Shown one piece after another: positions 8,261-19,723 of a stretch of DNA of 64,000 bases (position 1 is the first letter of the stretch; each line of letters opens with the position of its first letter). This DNA is from Kangiella aquimarina DSM 16071 (GTDB lineage: Bacteria; Pseudomonadota; Gammaproteobacteria; Enterobacterales; Kangiellaceae): assembly GCF_000374105.1 (NCBI RefSeq), contig NZ_KB893651.1, forward strand, positions 668,985 through 732,984, written 5' to 3'. The position numbers and the translations under genes are program-made. The notes below the pieces were generated by a model that did no database searches, had not been told where the DNA came from, and saw nothing but the letters and a program-made list of their open reading frames with translations.

Positions 8261-9664
8261 TTAGCCTTCGCCAGATTCGGCGAATGCTATGGTCTGCTTG
8301 GAGCGGTGAATGAAGCGTCCAAGCAGTAGGATTGCTGCAACGGTCAGTCCGAAAATGATACCTATCCAGAAGCCCTGAACTTTGAGGTCCATGTGGTCGG
8401 CCAAATAAATTCCAATCGGGAATCCTATTAGCCAATAAGCAATGGCCATGTAAACCGTTGGAATTTTAGTGTCTTTCATGCCTCTTAGAGCACCTGCACT
8501 GTTAACTTGAAGACCATCGGAGAATTGGAAAATAGCGGCCAAGAATATCAGTGAGGCTGAGATCTCGATAATCGCCTGGTTATCGGTATAGACTCCCACC
8601 AGCTCATAACGGAAGAAGAGCATTATGGTTACCGATACAGCCTGAAAAAATAGGCTGGCACCTATCCCACAAAATCCTGAAAGCCGCATCTGACGATAGT
8701 CCTGTCTGCCCATCCAATAGCCAACGCGAGCTGTGATTGCAATCGAAAGTCCCCAGGGCACCATAAAGGCAACGGTGGCGATGTTCATGGCTATCTGATG
8801 GGCACCAGTCAGGTCCACTCCGTAGCGGGCAACCAGAATGCCGATCATGCCAAACATGCTGACTTCCATAAGTAGACCGAGCGACATCGGGGTTCCAATT
8901 GAGAAAAATTCTTTGATTAACTGCCAGGTTGGCAGGCGAACTTTCTTAAAAATATTAAGGCTGGCAAAAGATGGGTTACGCCAGGTAAAAAATAATAAAA
9001 ATAGGAACAGCAGAGTCCAGACAACGCTGGTTGCATATCCAACACCAATGGCCCCCATAGCTGGCACTCCAAAACCACCATAGATAAACCAAGTGTTAAA
9101 CAGCAGGTTAAAAGGGATTACCATGAAGGAGCAAATCATGATGATTTTGGTAGAGAATAGTCCCTCATTTCCCGAACGTAAGGCTATAAACAAGAAGGCG
9201 AAAACGCAGCCCCAGCTGAGTGCTTTCAGGTAGCCACCAGTGGTTTCAACGATAGCTTCCTCTACGCCCAGCAGCGTTAGAAAAGGATCTACATTGCGTA
9301 ACAATATAAAGGTGATGATGCCGAAAATAATGGCCAAAAACATGCCCATTTGGAATGTCTTACCAATGCTTTCCATTTTTCCCTGGCCGTTAAAATGCGC
9401 CACCATCGGGTTGATGGCCATCATCAATCCCATGAATAGAGAAAATATAATCATAAAGGCATTAAAGCCGGTACCCACAGCGGCGAGAGCATTACTGCTG
9501 TAGTTACCAGCCATTAATGTATCGATAACACCCAGCGACATCTGGGCTAGTTGGGCAAGAATGGCAGGTATAGCAATTCTGATGATTGCACTGGTTTCAT
9601 GGCGAATATCTTGCCATGAGTGACTGCTGTGATTTGATGTCTTGTTGTCAGCAGAATCTGCCAT
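8261..9664 (-). CDS. MATE-family multidrug efflux transporter
   Basis: A 467-residue inner-membrane protein with about 12 predicted membrane helices in two related halves. It has the NorM-type start AIPAILAQLAQMSLGVIDTLMAGNYSSNALAAVGTG and the second-half counterpart GTPMSLGLLMEVSMFGMIGILVARYG. MATE pumps expel cationic drugs in exchange for Na+ or H+; substrate and coupling ion cannot be read from the sequence. It is downstream of roxA on the same strand, separated by a 63-base gap that holds a hairpin, so it is probably transcribed separately. Confidence 0.92.
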   Translation of the reverse strand: MADSADNKTSNHSSHSWQDIRHETSAIIRIAIPAILAQLAQMSLGVIDTLMAGNYSSNALAAVGTGFNAFMIIFSLFMGLMMAINPMVAHFNGQGKMESIGKTFQMGMFLAIIFGIITFILLRNVDPFLTLLGVEEAIVETTGGYLKALSWGCVFAFLFIALRSGNEGLFSTKIIMICSFMVIPFNLLFNTWFIYGGFGVPAMGAIGVGYATSVVWTLLFLFLLFFTWRNPSFASLNIFKKVRLPTWQLIKEFFSIGTPMSLGLLMEVSMFGMIGILVARYGVDLTGAHQIAMNIATVAFMVPWGLSIAITARVGYWMGRQDYRQMRLSGFCGIGASLFFQAVSVTIMLFFRYELVGVYTDNQAIIEISASLIFLAAIFQFSDGLQVNSAGALRGMKDTKIPTVYMAIAYWLIGFPIGIYLADHMDLKVQGFWIGIIFGLTVAAILLLGRFIHRSKQTIAFAESGEG

Positions 9665-9700
9665 GAGAAACCTGTCTTATTAATTCACTTTGATTTACAA

Positions 9701-9722
9701 AAGCCCTCGTTTAAGGAGGGCT
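9701..9722. terminator. Short hairpin between roxA and the MATE gene
   Basis: AAGCCCTC (9701-9708) / GAGGGCT (9715-9721). The flanking T content is low, so termination is uncertain on either strand. Confidence 0.4.
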
Positions 9723-9727
9723 ATTTA

Positions 9728-10888
9728 TTATATATCGAATGAGGCCGGCTTTATTGCACCGAGGCCCAGGGCAAAAGCTAGAAAATCATTTGAGATGTTC
9801 TTATCCAGCAAAGCCAATTGTTCTGAGGAGCACTCAAATGTCCGATTCAATTGATTGACGATTGGGGTCAGGCTGGAATCCATCGCCTGGTATTCACCAT
9901 TGATAAATAACCAAAGATCGTCGTGTTTTTCAATGTAAGTTATTCGAGCTAAGGGTTCAGCTTTTATGCCTTCTTCCTGGGCAAGCTCTATCCACTCAAT
10001 TAACTCATCCTCCGATGGAACTTCTAATAATTCGGGGTACTTTAATTCAGTAACCTCTTTGCCAAACGCGGCAAGGTAATCCTCTGAAGCCCAAAGCTGA
10101 CTGAGTTGCTGCTGCGCCCACTGGCGCATATCATCAGTTAACTCTCCGCTATTAGACTCAACAGTCAGTTTGTCTTCATCGCTCCACAGTTGGTCTAACT
10201 CTGTGTGGGGTAGTTGCATCAGCTTATGTATGATGCCGCCAATATTAGGCGCGCGAAAGCCAACGGAGTAACAGATACTATTACCTATCGACTCACCCCA
10301 GTGTGGTGTATTTGGTGGTATGTAAAGCATGTCGCCTGGATTGACGATGACATCGATTTCCGCATCAAATGGCTCAATTTGCGCGATTTGTGGATGAGGG
10401 CTGACTGCTATAGTGTCTTGGTTTTTATGCCCTACACGCCAGCGTCTTTGGCCGTCACCCTGAATTAAGAAAACGTCATATTTATCCAAGTGAGGTCCAA
10501 CTCCGCCACCATTTGTCGCGTATGACACCATGACATCATCTAGCCGCCAACGTGGGATAAAACTGCATGCCTTGATTAGCTCAGATAGCGGTGGATGAAA
10601 GTAGTCCAGTGACTGTACAAGTAAAGTCCAATTTTCTTCCTTTAGTTCGGCAAACCTGGTTTCATCAATAGGACCGTGTTCCAGTTGCCAATTCTGTTCA
10701 TCGCATTGAATCAATCGAGATTCGATGTCTTCTTCCAGGCTATAACCTGCTAACTCTTCTGGACTTATCAGTGCATTTTCGCCTGACACCAGTGCAGAAG
10801 AAAACGCCCCTCGGATTAACAAGGGGCGCTTTTGCCAGTATTCCTTCAGGAATTGCTCAGGACTGATGTCACCGAGGATATTGCTCAT
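9728..10888 (-). CDS. roxA: Ribosomal oxygenase RoxA (50S L16 arginine hydroxylase)
   Basis: A 386-residue JmjC-type cupin, the YcfD family. It uses Fe(II) and 2-oxoglutarate to hydroxylate an arginine of ribosomal protein L16. Iron ligands are visible as HLD in GVGPHLDKYDVFLIQ and the distal His in PPNTPHWGESIG; RRWRVG lies in the co-substrate pocket region. The C-terminal half (about 220-386) matches the dimerisation and winged-helix regions in length. It lies 17 bases downstream of purB, as in many gammaproteobacteria, and is probably co-transcribed with it. Confidence 0.9.
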   Translation of the reverse strand: MSNILGDISPEQFLKEYWQKRPLLIRGAFSSALVSGENALISPEELAGYSLEEDIESRLIQCDEQNWQLEHGPIDETRFAELKEENWTLLVQSLDYFHPPLSELIKACSFIPRWRLDDVMVSYATNGGGVGPHLDKYDVFLIQGDGQRRWRVGHKNQDTIAVSPHPQIAQIEPFDAEIDVIVNPGDMLYIPPNTPHWGESIGNSICYSVGFRAPNIGGIIHKLMQLPHTELDQLWSDEDKLTVESNSGELTDDMRQWAQQQLSQLWASEDYLAAFGKEVTELKYPELLEVPSEDELIEWIELAQEEGIKAEPLARITYIEKHDDLWLFINGEYQAMDSSLTPIVNQLNRTFECSSEQLALLDKNISNDFLAFALGLGAIKPASFDI

Positions 10889-10905
10889 ATTTGGCCTAGT
10901 ACCAT

Positions 10906-12579
<1,674 letters not shown>

Positions 12580-12981
12580 ATGGTTAAGTGGTGGGTTTTG
12601 GCTGGTCTGATATTGGTGACTCTGGTCGCATGTGATGATGGACAGCCTGTTGGTGTTGAAGGTAAAGTCACCAACAAAGAAAGTAAAGAGCTGATTGAGC
12701 GGATGGAGTGGGTTGAAAATGCTAATATCGAGCTTTTAGCAAAGGAGAAGCTGAAATCATCTAAACGCTTTTTAGCGGTTCTTAATGATGGGGAGATCTT
12801 TATTCCGGGCTTGTCTGAAGATGTTTCTGAAATGGTTGTCACTAACGGAGACTATGAGGTTTTAGCGGGCATGTCGGATGTTGTTTATAACTCACGTCAC
12901 GCAGAGCTTCGTGTAAAAACCCGTGATTTCGCAACGGCTTACAACAAGACGTTGATTAATTTAATCAAATCAAATTCATAA
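12580..12981 (+). CDS. Small lipoprotein of unknown function
   Basis: A 133-residue protein with a short signal peptide and lipobox LVAC (Cys18), so likely anchored in the inner or outer membrane. After the Cys comes DDGQ; an Asp directly after the lipid-bearing Cys is a known inner-membrane retention signal, so inner-membrane location is favoured. The rest is charged and mostly helical, without a family I recognise. The ribosome binding site is weak (AAGGC). Monocistronic, ended by a perfect terminator shared with the convergent gene. Confidence 0.7.
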   Translation: MVKWWVLAGLILVTLVACDDGQPVGVEGKVTNKESKELIERMEWVENANIELLAKEKLKSSKRFLAVLNDGEIFIPGLSEDVSEMVVTNGDYEVLAGMSDVVYNSRHAELRVKTRDFATAYNKTLINLIKSNS

Positions 12982-12996
12982 CATATTGTTCCAATT

Positions 12997-13024
12997 AAAA
13001 AAGCCAGCGTACGCTGGCTTTTTG
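12997..13024. terminator. Bidirectional terminator
   Basis: Perfect inverted repeat AAAAGCCAGCGT / ACGCTGGCTTTT between convergent genes, with A and T tracts on both sides. Confidence 0.9.
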
Positions 13025-13044
13025 TATTTTAGAATACGGCGAGA

Positions 13045-13512
13045 TTAAAGGTTGAGAATATCGATAATTTCGCGGGTATTCTCCATGACGCGGATGATTT
13101 TGCCTTCTACCTCAATAATCTTGCTACCTACCGGACCGATTGGTAGTCGCTGGCGTAAATCATAAGGCAGGGGACGTCCGTAGCGGTAGACATCATCTGA
13201 CAGCACCTCACCACGCTGTAGTTTCATTTCCCAACCCGGAGGCAATTCTCCTGTACGTTGGTATTTCTTCTGTAGACCTTTAGGTAGCTGTTTCTGCTTA
13301 CCGCCATAATCATGGTCATGATAGTACTCACGAATAATGCGAATTTCATCATCGTGGAAGATTCCACCACGCTCAGCTTTTGCTGCGACATTAGCCTGAT
13401 TCTGGCTATTGCCCTGATTGTTTTTGGGGCCTTTATACATCGCATAACTGCTTGAAATACCAAGCACTAGGGTTATAGCTGTCATACTCAATAGGGGCTT
13501 TATCAACTTCAT
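13045..13512 (-). CDS. Exported CigR-like protein
   Basis: A 155-residue protein with a signal peptide ending near SSYA (residue 24). The body shows the arrangement seen in CigR/RcnB-type periplasmic proteins: FHDDEIRIIREYY, a linker, KQLPKGLQKKYQRTGELPPGW, RGEVL, LPYDLRQRLP, then IIEVEGKIIRVMENTREIIDIL. In Salmonella, CigR is an anti-virulence regulator; in free-living bacteria the role is unknown, and no virulence function is implied here. Single gene facing the small lipoprotein gene. Confidence 0.65.
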   Translation of the reverse strand: MKLIKPLLSMTAITLVLGISSSYAMYKGPKNNQGNSQNQANVAAKAERGGIFHDDEIRIIREYYHDHDYGGKQKQLPKGLQKKYQRTGELPPGWEMKLQRGEVLSDDVYRYGRPLPYDLRQRLPIGPVGSKIIEVEGKIIRVMENTREIIDILNL

Positions 13513-13679
13513 TATGATACCTCATTGATTTTGTTAAGCTTGAATATAGCATAGCAATATGCAACTGAATATTGACTTAATGGCCTTATGAGGGGCTTTT
13601 CACATCCGCAGAACCTCGACACCCACCTTACTAGCCGCCAGCTATATAAGATATGGCTCACATTCTATAAAGCCTGTGT

Positions 13680-13685
13680 TATAAT
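13680..13685 (+). promoter_or_regulatory. Probable acnB promoter -10 box
   Basis: A consensus TATAAT 95 bases before the acnB start. The -35 region about 17 bases upstream (CTCACA) is poor, suggesting an activator-aided promoter. The long leader could carry control elements, but none is recognised. Confidence 0.4.
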
Positions 13686-13780
13686 CGGCCACCTTTTTAG
13701 AGAGACTCCCTGTGCCATCCGCCTTATCTAGAGCGGGTTTATCAGTGGTAAAACAAACATCGAACAACGAGGAATCCTAA

Positions 13781-16393
13781 GTGTTAGAAGCTTACAGAAA
13801 TCATGTTGCAGAGCGCGCCGAACAAGGCATTCCGCCATTACCATTAAATGCTGAACAAGTGAGCCAACTGGTTGAGTTATTGAAGAATCCACCAGCCGGT
13901 GAAGAAGAATTTCTGGTCGAATTATTAACACATCGAGTACCACCTGGTGTCGACGAGGCTGCGTACGTTAAAGCCGCTTTCCTGGCCGCAGTAGCTAAAG
14001 GCGAAGCAGAGTCTCCTTTGATTGATAAATCTCATGCAACTAAGTTGCTGGGTACCATGCTTGGTGGTTACAACATCGCAACTTTGGTCGAGCTTCTTGA
14101 TGATTCTGAGCTGGCAGAACTGGCTGGTGAAAAATTAAAGCACACCTTGCTGATGTTCGATGCTTTCCATGATGTTGCAGAAAAAGCCGACAAAGGTAAT
14201 GCCATTGCAAAGGCTGTCATTGAGTCATGGGCAAATGCTGAATGGTTTAAAGAAAAGCCTTCATTGGCAGAAAAAATTACTTTAACTGTATTCAAAGTTC
14301 CGGGCGAAACCAATACCGATGACCTGTCGCCAGCTCAAGACGCATGGTCACGTCCTGATATTCCATTACACGCTTTGGCTATGCTAAAAAATGAGCGTGA
14401 AGGTATTAACCCTGATAAAGAGGGTGAAATCGGTCCTATTTCAACGATTGAAAAACTTAAAGAAAAAGGTCATCCGCTTGCTTACGTTGGTGACGTTGTT
14501 GGTACGGGTTCTTCGCGTAAATCTGCGACAAACTCTGTTTTATGGCACATGGGTGAAGATATTCCTTATGTTCCAAACAAGCGTGCTGGCGGTTTCTGTT
14601 TTGGTGGCAAGATTGCTCCAATCTTCTACAACACCATGAAGGATGCAGGTTCATTGCCTATCGAGCTTGATGTTTCAAAAATGGACACAGGCGATGTCAT
14701 TGATGTTTATCCTTATGAAGGCAAAGTCGAAAAAGATGGCGAAGTAATCGCAACTTTCGACTTTGGTTCTGGCGTTGTTCTAGACGAAGTTCAGGCCGGT
14801 GGTCGAATTCCATTGATTATTGGTCGTGGTTTGACTACGCGTGCTCGCGATTATTTAGGTATGCCAGCAGCTGATTTCTTCCGTTCGCCTGCTGAAGTTC
14901 AAGATTCTGCAAAAGGCTTTACGTTAGCGCAAAAAATGGTAGGTAAGGCTTGCGGTCTTGAAGGCGTTCGTCCTGGCCAATACTGCGAACCAATGATGAC
15001 TACAGTTGGTTCTCAGGATACCACTGGCCCTATGACACGTGATGAACTGAAAGATCTCGCCTGTTTAGGTTTCCAGGCTGATCTGGTCATGCAGTCATTC
15101 TGCCATACAGCAGCTTATCCGAAGCCAGTAGACGTTGACACTCAACACACACTTCCTGATTTCATCATGAACCGTGGCGGTGTGTCGTTACGCCCAGGCG
15201 ACGGTATTATCCACAGCTGGTTAAACCGTATGTTGCTTCCAGATACCGTTGGTACTGGTGGTGATTCGCATACTCGTTTCCCTCTGGGTATCTCTTTCCC
15301 TGCAGGTTCTGGCCTTGTGGCTTTCGCCGCTGCAACTGGTGTTATGCCATTGGATATGCCGGAATCAGTTCTTGTTCGCTTCAAAGGTAAAATGCAGCCG
15401 GGTATCACATTGCGTGATCTGGTCCATGCGATTCCTTATCAAGCGATTAAAGAAGGTTTATTAACCGTTGAAAAAGCGGGTAAGAAAAACATTTTCTCCG
15501 GTCGTATTCTTGAAATCGAAGGTCTTGAGCACTTGACTGCTGAGCAGGCATTTGAATTGTCTGATGCATCTGCAGAGCGTTCAGCTGCAGGCTGTACTAT
15601 TAAGTTGAGTGAAGAGTCTGTAGCAGAATACCTGCAATCTAACATTGTATTGTTGAAGTGGATGATTGCTAATGGCTATGGCGATGAGCGTACCATTTCT
15701 CGTCGTATTGAGAAGATGGAAGAGTGGTTGGCTAACCCATCATTGATGGAAGCTGATAAAGACGCAGACTATGCTGCTGTTATCGAAATTGATATGGACA
15801 GTTTGAAAGAGCCGGTATTGTGTGCACCAAATGACCCAGATGATGCGCGTTTATTAAGTGACGTCGCTGGCGACAAGATTGATGAGGTGTTCATCGGTTC
15901 CTGTATGACTAACATTGGTCACTTCCGTGCTGCTTCTAAACTGTTAGAAAGCGTAGAAGCTGGAACTTTGGAAACTCGTCTTTGGATTGCTCCACCGACT
16001 CGTATGGATGAGCATCAGTTGATGGAAGAAGGGCATTACAATATCTTCGGTCGTTCAGGTGCGCGTCTTGAAATGCCGGGTTGTTCATTATGTATGGGTA
16101 ACCAGGCGCGTGTAGCTCCTAAATCAACGGTTGTTTCTACTTCAACTCGTAACTTCCCTAACCGTCTTGGTCAGGGTGCCAACGTTTATCTGGCATCTGC
16201 AGAACTTGCTTCTGTTGCCGCTGTAATGGGGCGTTTGCCAACGGTTGAAGAGTACATGGGTTATGCCAGCAAGCTAGACTCATTGTCGAAAGATATCTAT
16301 AAGTACATGAACTTCCATCAGATGGAAGAGTACAAAGCAAAGGCTGCTAAAGTCACCATCCCGGTTGCTAATAAAGTAACCGTTGGTGCTTAA
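13781..16393 (+). CDS. acnB: Aconitate hydratase B
   Basis: An 870-residue TCA-cycle enzyme (citrate to isocitrate), also able to act on 2-methylcitrate-derived substrates. It begins with the AcnB-specific HEAT-like domain ([16 protein letters not shown]), followed by the swivel domain ([13 protein letters not shown]) and the catalytic core. The 4Fe-4S Cys appear in [10 protein letters not shown] and [10 protein letters not shown]. The start is GTG with GAGGAA upstream, and the first residues match E. coli AcnB. In E. coli, apo-AcnB also binds mRNA under iron limitation. Confidence 0.97.
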   Translation: MLEAYRNHVAERAEQGIPPLPLNAEQVSQLVELLKNPPAGEEEFLVELLTHRVPPGVDEAAYVKAAFLAAVAKGEAESPLIDKSHATKLLGTMLGGYNIATLVELLDDSELAELAGEKLKHTLLMFDAFHDVAEKADKGNAIAKAVIESWANAEWFKEKPSLAEKITLTVFKVPGETNTDDLSPAQDAWSRPDIPLHALAMLKNEREGINPDKEGEIGPISTIEKLKEKGHPLAYVGDVVGTGSSRKSATNSVLWHMGEDIPYVPNKRAGGFCFGGKIAPIFYNTMKDAGSLPIELDVSKMDTGDVIDVYPYEGKVEKDGEVIATFDFGSGVVLDEVQAGGRIPLIIGRGLTTRARDYLGMPAADFFRSPAEVQDSAKGFTLAQKMVGKACGLEGVRPGQYCEPMMTTVGSQDTTGPMTRDELKDLACLGFQADLVMQSFCHTAAYPKPVDVDTQHTLPDFIMNRGGVSLRPGDGIIHSWLNRMLLPDTVGTGGDSHTRFPLGISFPAGSGLVAFAAATGVMPLDMPESVLVRFKGKMQPGITLRDLVHAIPYQAIKEGLLTVEKAGKKNIFSGRILEIEGLEHLTAEQAFELSDASAERSAAGCTIKLSEESVAEYLQSNIVLLKWMIANGYGDERTISRRIEKMEEWLANPSLMEADKDADYAAVIEIDMDSLKEPVLCAPNDPDDARLLSDVAGDKIDEVFIGSCMTNIGHFRAASKLLESVEAGTLETRLWIAPPTRMDEHQLMEEGHYNIFGRSGARLEMPGCSLCMGNQARVAPKSTVVSTSTRNFPNRLGQGANVYLASAELASVAAVMGRLPTVEEYMGYASKLDSLSKDIYKYMNFHQMEEYKAKAAKVTIPVANKVTVGA

Positions 16394-16421
16394 GCTTTAG
16401 CTGGATATTAGCTTAACCATG

Positions 16422-16448
16422 AAAAGCCCACTTCGGTGGGCTTTTTTT
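16422..16448 (+). terminator. Terminator of acnB
   Basis: Stem AAAAGCCCAC, stable TTCG tetraloop, GTGGGCTTTT and a T tract. Confidence 0.92.
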
Positions 16449-16506
16449 GTGTCTGACTGTCTGCTAGATTGTAGCTGTCTTTGTGAATAACCATTTTGGG
16501 GTAGGT

Positions 16507-16911
16507 ATGAATATTGAAATAACATCGTTATACGCTGGGCTATTAGCCTTATTGATTTTACTATTGTCTTACCGTGTGGTCATGCTCAGGAGAAAGCTGC
16601 AGGTAGGAATTGGTTCTCATGGCGAGAAAGTATTGGCCAGAGCGATTCGTGTGCACGGCAATGCAGTTGAATATATCCCGATCTGTCTTTTATTAATGGC
16701 GCTGGCAGAAATTCAAGGAGCATCATCATGGTTTATGCACGGAACAGGTCTGGCTTTATTAGTCGGTAGGGTGTTGCATGCAGCAGGCTTGTCAAAAAGC
16801 GTGGGTAAGTCTTTTGGGCGTTTTTATGGAGTGATTTTGACCTGGTTAGTGATGCTGGTACTTTCTGGTTATTTAATCGGTTACTTTATTGGTTTTAATG
16901 GCGCTGCATAA
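16507..16911 (+). CDS. MAPEG-family membrane protein
   Basis: A 134-residue protein with about four transmembrane helices. It has the MAPEG pattern: RVVMLRRKLQVGIGSHGEKVLARAIRVHGNAVEYIPICLLLM, with the HGN and E residues that bind glutathione in eukaryotic members, and GRVLHAAGL later. Bacterial homologues are poorly characterised; glutathione-linked detoxification is inferred only. I chose the ATG at 16507, preceded by GGGGTAGG, over a GTG at 16483. Confidence 0.82.
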   Translation: MNIEITSLYAGLLALLILLLSYRVVMLRRKLQVGIGSHGEKVLARAIRVHGNAVEYIPICLLLMALAEIQGASSWFMHGTGLALLVGRVLHAAGLSKSVGKSFGRFYGVILTWLVMLVLSGYLIGYFIGFNGAA

Positions 16912-16929
16912 TCGTTTCGGCTAATTAAT

Positions 16930-16968
16930 AAACCACCCAGCTCTATGCGGAAGGGTGGTTTATTTTTT
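16930..16968. terminator. Terminator between convergent genes
   Basis: AAACCACCC (16930-16938) / GGGTGGTTT (16953-16961) followed by T residues on the plus strand. It overlaps the end of the GGDEF-EAL gene. Confidence 0.75.
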
Positions 16969-19551
16969 CTCCAGATATTTATCCTGTATGACCATCGGAC
17001 TTAAAGGCTTATCAAAGTAATAGCCCTGAAATTGTGGGCAGCGCTCTTCTTTCAAAAACTCTAGCTGCTCCTCTGTCTCTACGCCTTCGGCGGTTACTTC
17101 CAAACCCAGATCTTGGCTCATGCGAATAATTGTTTTAACGATGGTTTCGCTATCGGGATCGCCCGGAATATCGTTGACAAAAGTTCGATCAATTTTAAGT
17201 TTGTCGAGGGGTAGTTTCTTTAGGTGATTAAGAGATGAATAACCTGTGCCAAAATCATCTATTGATATACGAACACCAATTTTCTTGAGAGCTTTTAATA
17301 GTTCAATTGAGCGTTTCTCTTCGTAAATAATAAGTGTTTCAGTGACTTCGAGCTCTAGTAACTCGGCAGGAATCTTTGTTGAGTCGAGCAAGTTGGAAAT
17401 TGTCTCTACGAGATTGCCATGAATAAGCTGGATGGCTGATAGGTTCACAGAAATAACAGGTGAACTGCCGTACTCATCTATCCAGAACTTGATTTGTTGA
17501 CAGGCCTTTTCAAGAACCCAGTTACCGATATCGACAATGGTGCCATTTTCTTCAGCTATCGGAATAAATTCGAGTGGCGAGATTATTCCCTGCTCAGGGT
17601 GGTTCCAACGGATAAGAGCTTCTACGCCTAATAAATTGCTATCTGTGCCATTAATCTGCGGTTGGTATAACAGGAAGAACTCGTTGTTATAAACGGCCTT
17701 ATGCAAATCATTTTCCAGGGTCTGACGCCTCATGATTACAGCTTCCATGTCAGACTTGAAAATGGCATAACCATTGCGCCCTTTGGCTTTGGCATGATAC
17801 ATGGCTGTATCTGCGCGTTGCATGATGAGTTCATGGCTGTCCGCATCTCTGGGATAAACTACTATGCCTATACTGGCTGTCACATGAAGTGACTGACCAT
17901 TGATGCGGAACCCTTTGCTCAGCGTCTGTAGTAATTTTTTAGCAACCGTTACGGCATCTTCTTCAGCATCTTCTGGATTATCACTTAACTCACTGAGCTG
18001 GATAATAAACTCATCACCACCAAGACGAGCGACGGTATCTCCTGAACGCACGTTATCTTCCAAACGCTTTGCCACTTCGACCAGTAATTTATCACCCGTC
18101 ATGTGCCCCATGGAGTCATTGATGTTTTTAAAGAAATCCAAATCAATAAACAATACTGCACCATTATGGTGATGGCGCAGTGATAGAGCTAGAGATTGAT
18201 TGATGCGGTCATTGAGTAATAGGCGATTAGGCAGTCCGGTTAAAGAATCATGCTGGGCCATATGCTGAATTTGTTGCTCAAATTCCTTTGACTCTGTGAT
18301 GTCGACCCCGACAGTGACCACTGCAGGTACCCGGCTATAGCGACCGACAAAGGGAACCTTAGAGATATTGAGGTAAGTTGTTTTGTGATTGCTGGCTTTT
18401 ACTTTTAATTGCTTATCTACCGCGACAGCATCTTTTCTCAGTAGGTATTCCTCATCTTCAAAGAGTTTGCTGGCTTCTGGTATTTGCTTTTTTAGTTGTT
18501 CTATATTGATATCATCAAATTCTTTCTGGGATAAACCAAAAAAATTAGCTGCATATCTGTTTGCTAGTATGACTTCACCGTTAGCATTAGTGGCGTAAAT
18601 CATATGTGGAACCAAGTTAATGATTTGTTTGATTTGGTCAGTCTTGTCTGCAAGATCCGCCGTCTTCTTTCGTATCTGTTTGCGCAGAATCAGAACAACA
18701 AGACCGGTAATAATGAGTAAACCCAATAAGCCGATAAGACTGTAGAGTAGCCATGTGGGAAGGAAAGTGTTGGTATTGTCTTTACCTAACCAACGCTCAT
18801 TGATTTCATAATAGGGGGAAGAGGGGTTATCCTTCCATTCATCAAGGTAATTATCTATGGTCTGTAATACATCCGCATTTTTACCCTTGGGGCTGGCGAA
18901 TAGCACTTTTGAAGGATTAAAAACGATTGGTGTACGTTCTATATTAAAACGCTTCTCGAAGCTATAGCCAACCAGGTTACCACTGACGGCCCCATCGACT
19001 AGACGTTTATCCAGTAGCGCAAAGGCGGACTTGTAGTCCTGAACTTCTTTTAAATGACAAATGATATCGAATTGGGCGCAGAGGTTAGCAAATTGAATGG
19101 CGTAGATCTCGTCTTTAACAACTGCAATTGTCTTGCCTTCAAAATCAAAGATGTTCTCAAGTAGCTCCTCATCTGGGTGAATATAAACCTGTCCCCAGCC
19201 GGTGATATAGCTGATTGAGTTGTAGTCGAGAAACTCTGCTCGTTGTCTCGAATATGCGACGAAAGGTATTAGATCAAGTTCTGCTCGTTTGGCAGTATTA
19301 ATGATTTCGGGCCATTTGAGATAGAGCCACTGAATACGCCAGTTTTCCCGTTCCGCTATTTCCTCTAGAAAGTCGACCAGAAAACCAGAGTGATTACCGC
19401 TGTCGCTCGGGATGAGAGCTGGTGGAGCATCCAGAATGGCTACTCTTAAGGTTTTTGTTGGCTGAGTTTCAGCTGCATCCAATACGCCTGCAAGTAGGAT
19501 AAAGTGCGTGATAATGACTAATGTGCAAAAGCGTATAGTTTTCAACAACAA
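16960..19551 (-). CDS. GGDEF-EAL protein with periplasmic solute-binding sensor
   Basis: An 863-residue inner-membrane protein for cyclic di-GMP turnover. Order: signal peptide (1-26), periplasmic SBP_bac_3-type amino-acid-binding domain (about 30-255), one membrane helix (about 267-290), short coiled linker, PAS domain (about 305-415), GGDEF domain with intact GGDEF in VARLGGDEFIIQL, and EAL domain with GVEALIRW and DDFGTGYSS. Both catalytic motifs look intact, so direction of activity cannot be decided. The sensor suggests control by an extracellular amino acid or similar solute. The start is TTG (19549-19551) with GGAGGG six bases upstream. Confidence 0.9.
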   Translation of the reverse strand: MLLKTIRFCTLVIITHFILLAGVLDAAETQPTKTLRVAILDAPPALIPSDSGNHSGFLVDFLEEIAERENWRIQWLYLKWPEIINTAKRAELDLIPFVAYSRQRAEFLDYNSISYITGWGQVYIHPDEELLENIFDFEGKTIAVVKDEIYAIQFANLCAQFDIICHLKEVQDYKSAFALLDKRLVDGAVSGNLVGYSFEKRFNIERTPIVFNPSKVLFASPKGKNADVLQTIDNYLDEWKDNPSSPYYEINERWLGKDNTNTFLPTWLLYSLIGLLGLLIITGLVVLILRKQIRKKTADLADKTDQIKQIINLVPHMIYATNANGEVILANRYAANFFGLSQKEFDDINIEQLKKQIPEASKLFEDEEYLLRKDAVAVDKQLKVKASNHKTTYLNISKVPFVGRYSRVPAVVTVGVDITESKEFEQQIQHMAQHDSLTGLPNRLLLNDRINQSLALSLRHHHNGAVLFIDLDFFKNINDSMGHMTGDKLLVEVAKRLEDNVRSGDTVARLGGDEFIIQLSELSDNPEDAEEDAVTVAKKLLQTLSKGFRINGQSLHVTASIGIVVYPRDADSHELIMQRADTAMYHAKAKGRNGYAIFKSDMEAVIMRRQTLENDLHKAVYNNEFFLLYQPQINGTDSNLLGVEALIRWNHPEQGIISPLEFIPIAEENGTIVDIGNWVLEKACQQIKFWIDEYGSSPVISVNLSAIQLIHGNLVETISNLLDSTKIPAELLELEVTETLIIYEEKRSIELLKALKKIGVRISIDDFGTGYSSLNHLKKLPLDKLKIDRTFVNDIPGDPDSETIVKTIIRMSQDLGLEVTAEGVETEEQLEFLKEERCPQFQGYYFDKPLSPMVIQDKYLEKK

Positions 19552-19627
19552 AGTATGCCCTCCAGATAGACGTAACCACCTTAGCTTTAATTATAAAGTT
19601 GTGCAATATAATTGTTGAAATTGGTTG

Positions 19628-19655
19628 ACTAACCTTTTGAAAAGGTTAGTTTTTA
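19628..19655 (+). terminator. Isolated plus-strand terminator-like hairpin
   Basis: A 23-base perfect palindrome with 11-bp arms (ACTAACCTTTT / AAAAGGTTAGT) followed by TTTTTATT. No plus-strand gene ends here; both flanking genes are on the minus strand. Confidence 0.5.
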
Positions 19656-19674
19656 TTCAATTTCTACTTCCCAC

Positions 19675-19700
19675 AAAAAAGCCGGCTACTTGAGCCGGCT
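19675..19700 (-). terminator. Terminator of the S46 peptidase gene
   Basis: GCCGGCT / AGCCGGC stem with a six-base T tract read on the minus strand. Confidence 0.85.
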
Positions 19701-19723
19701 TAAGACAGTGCAAACTGCTATTA

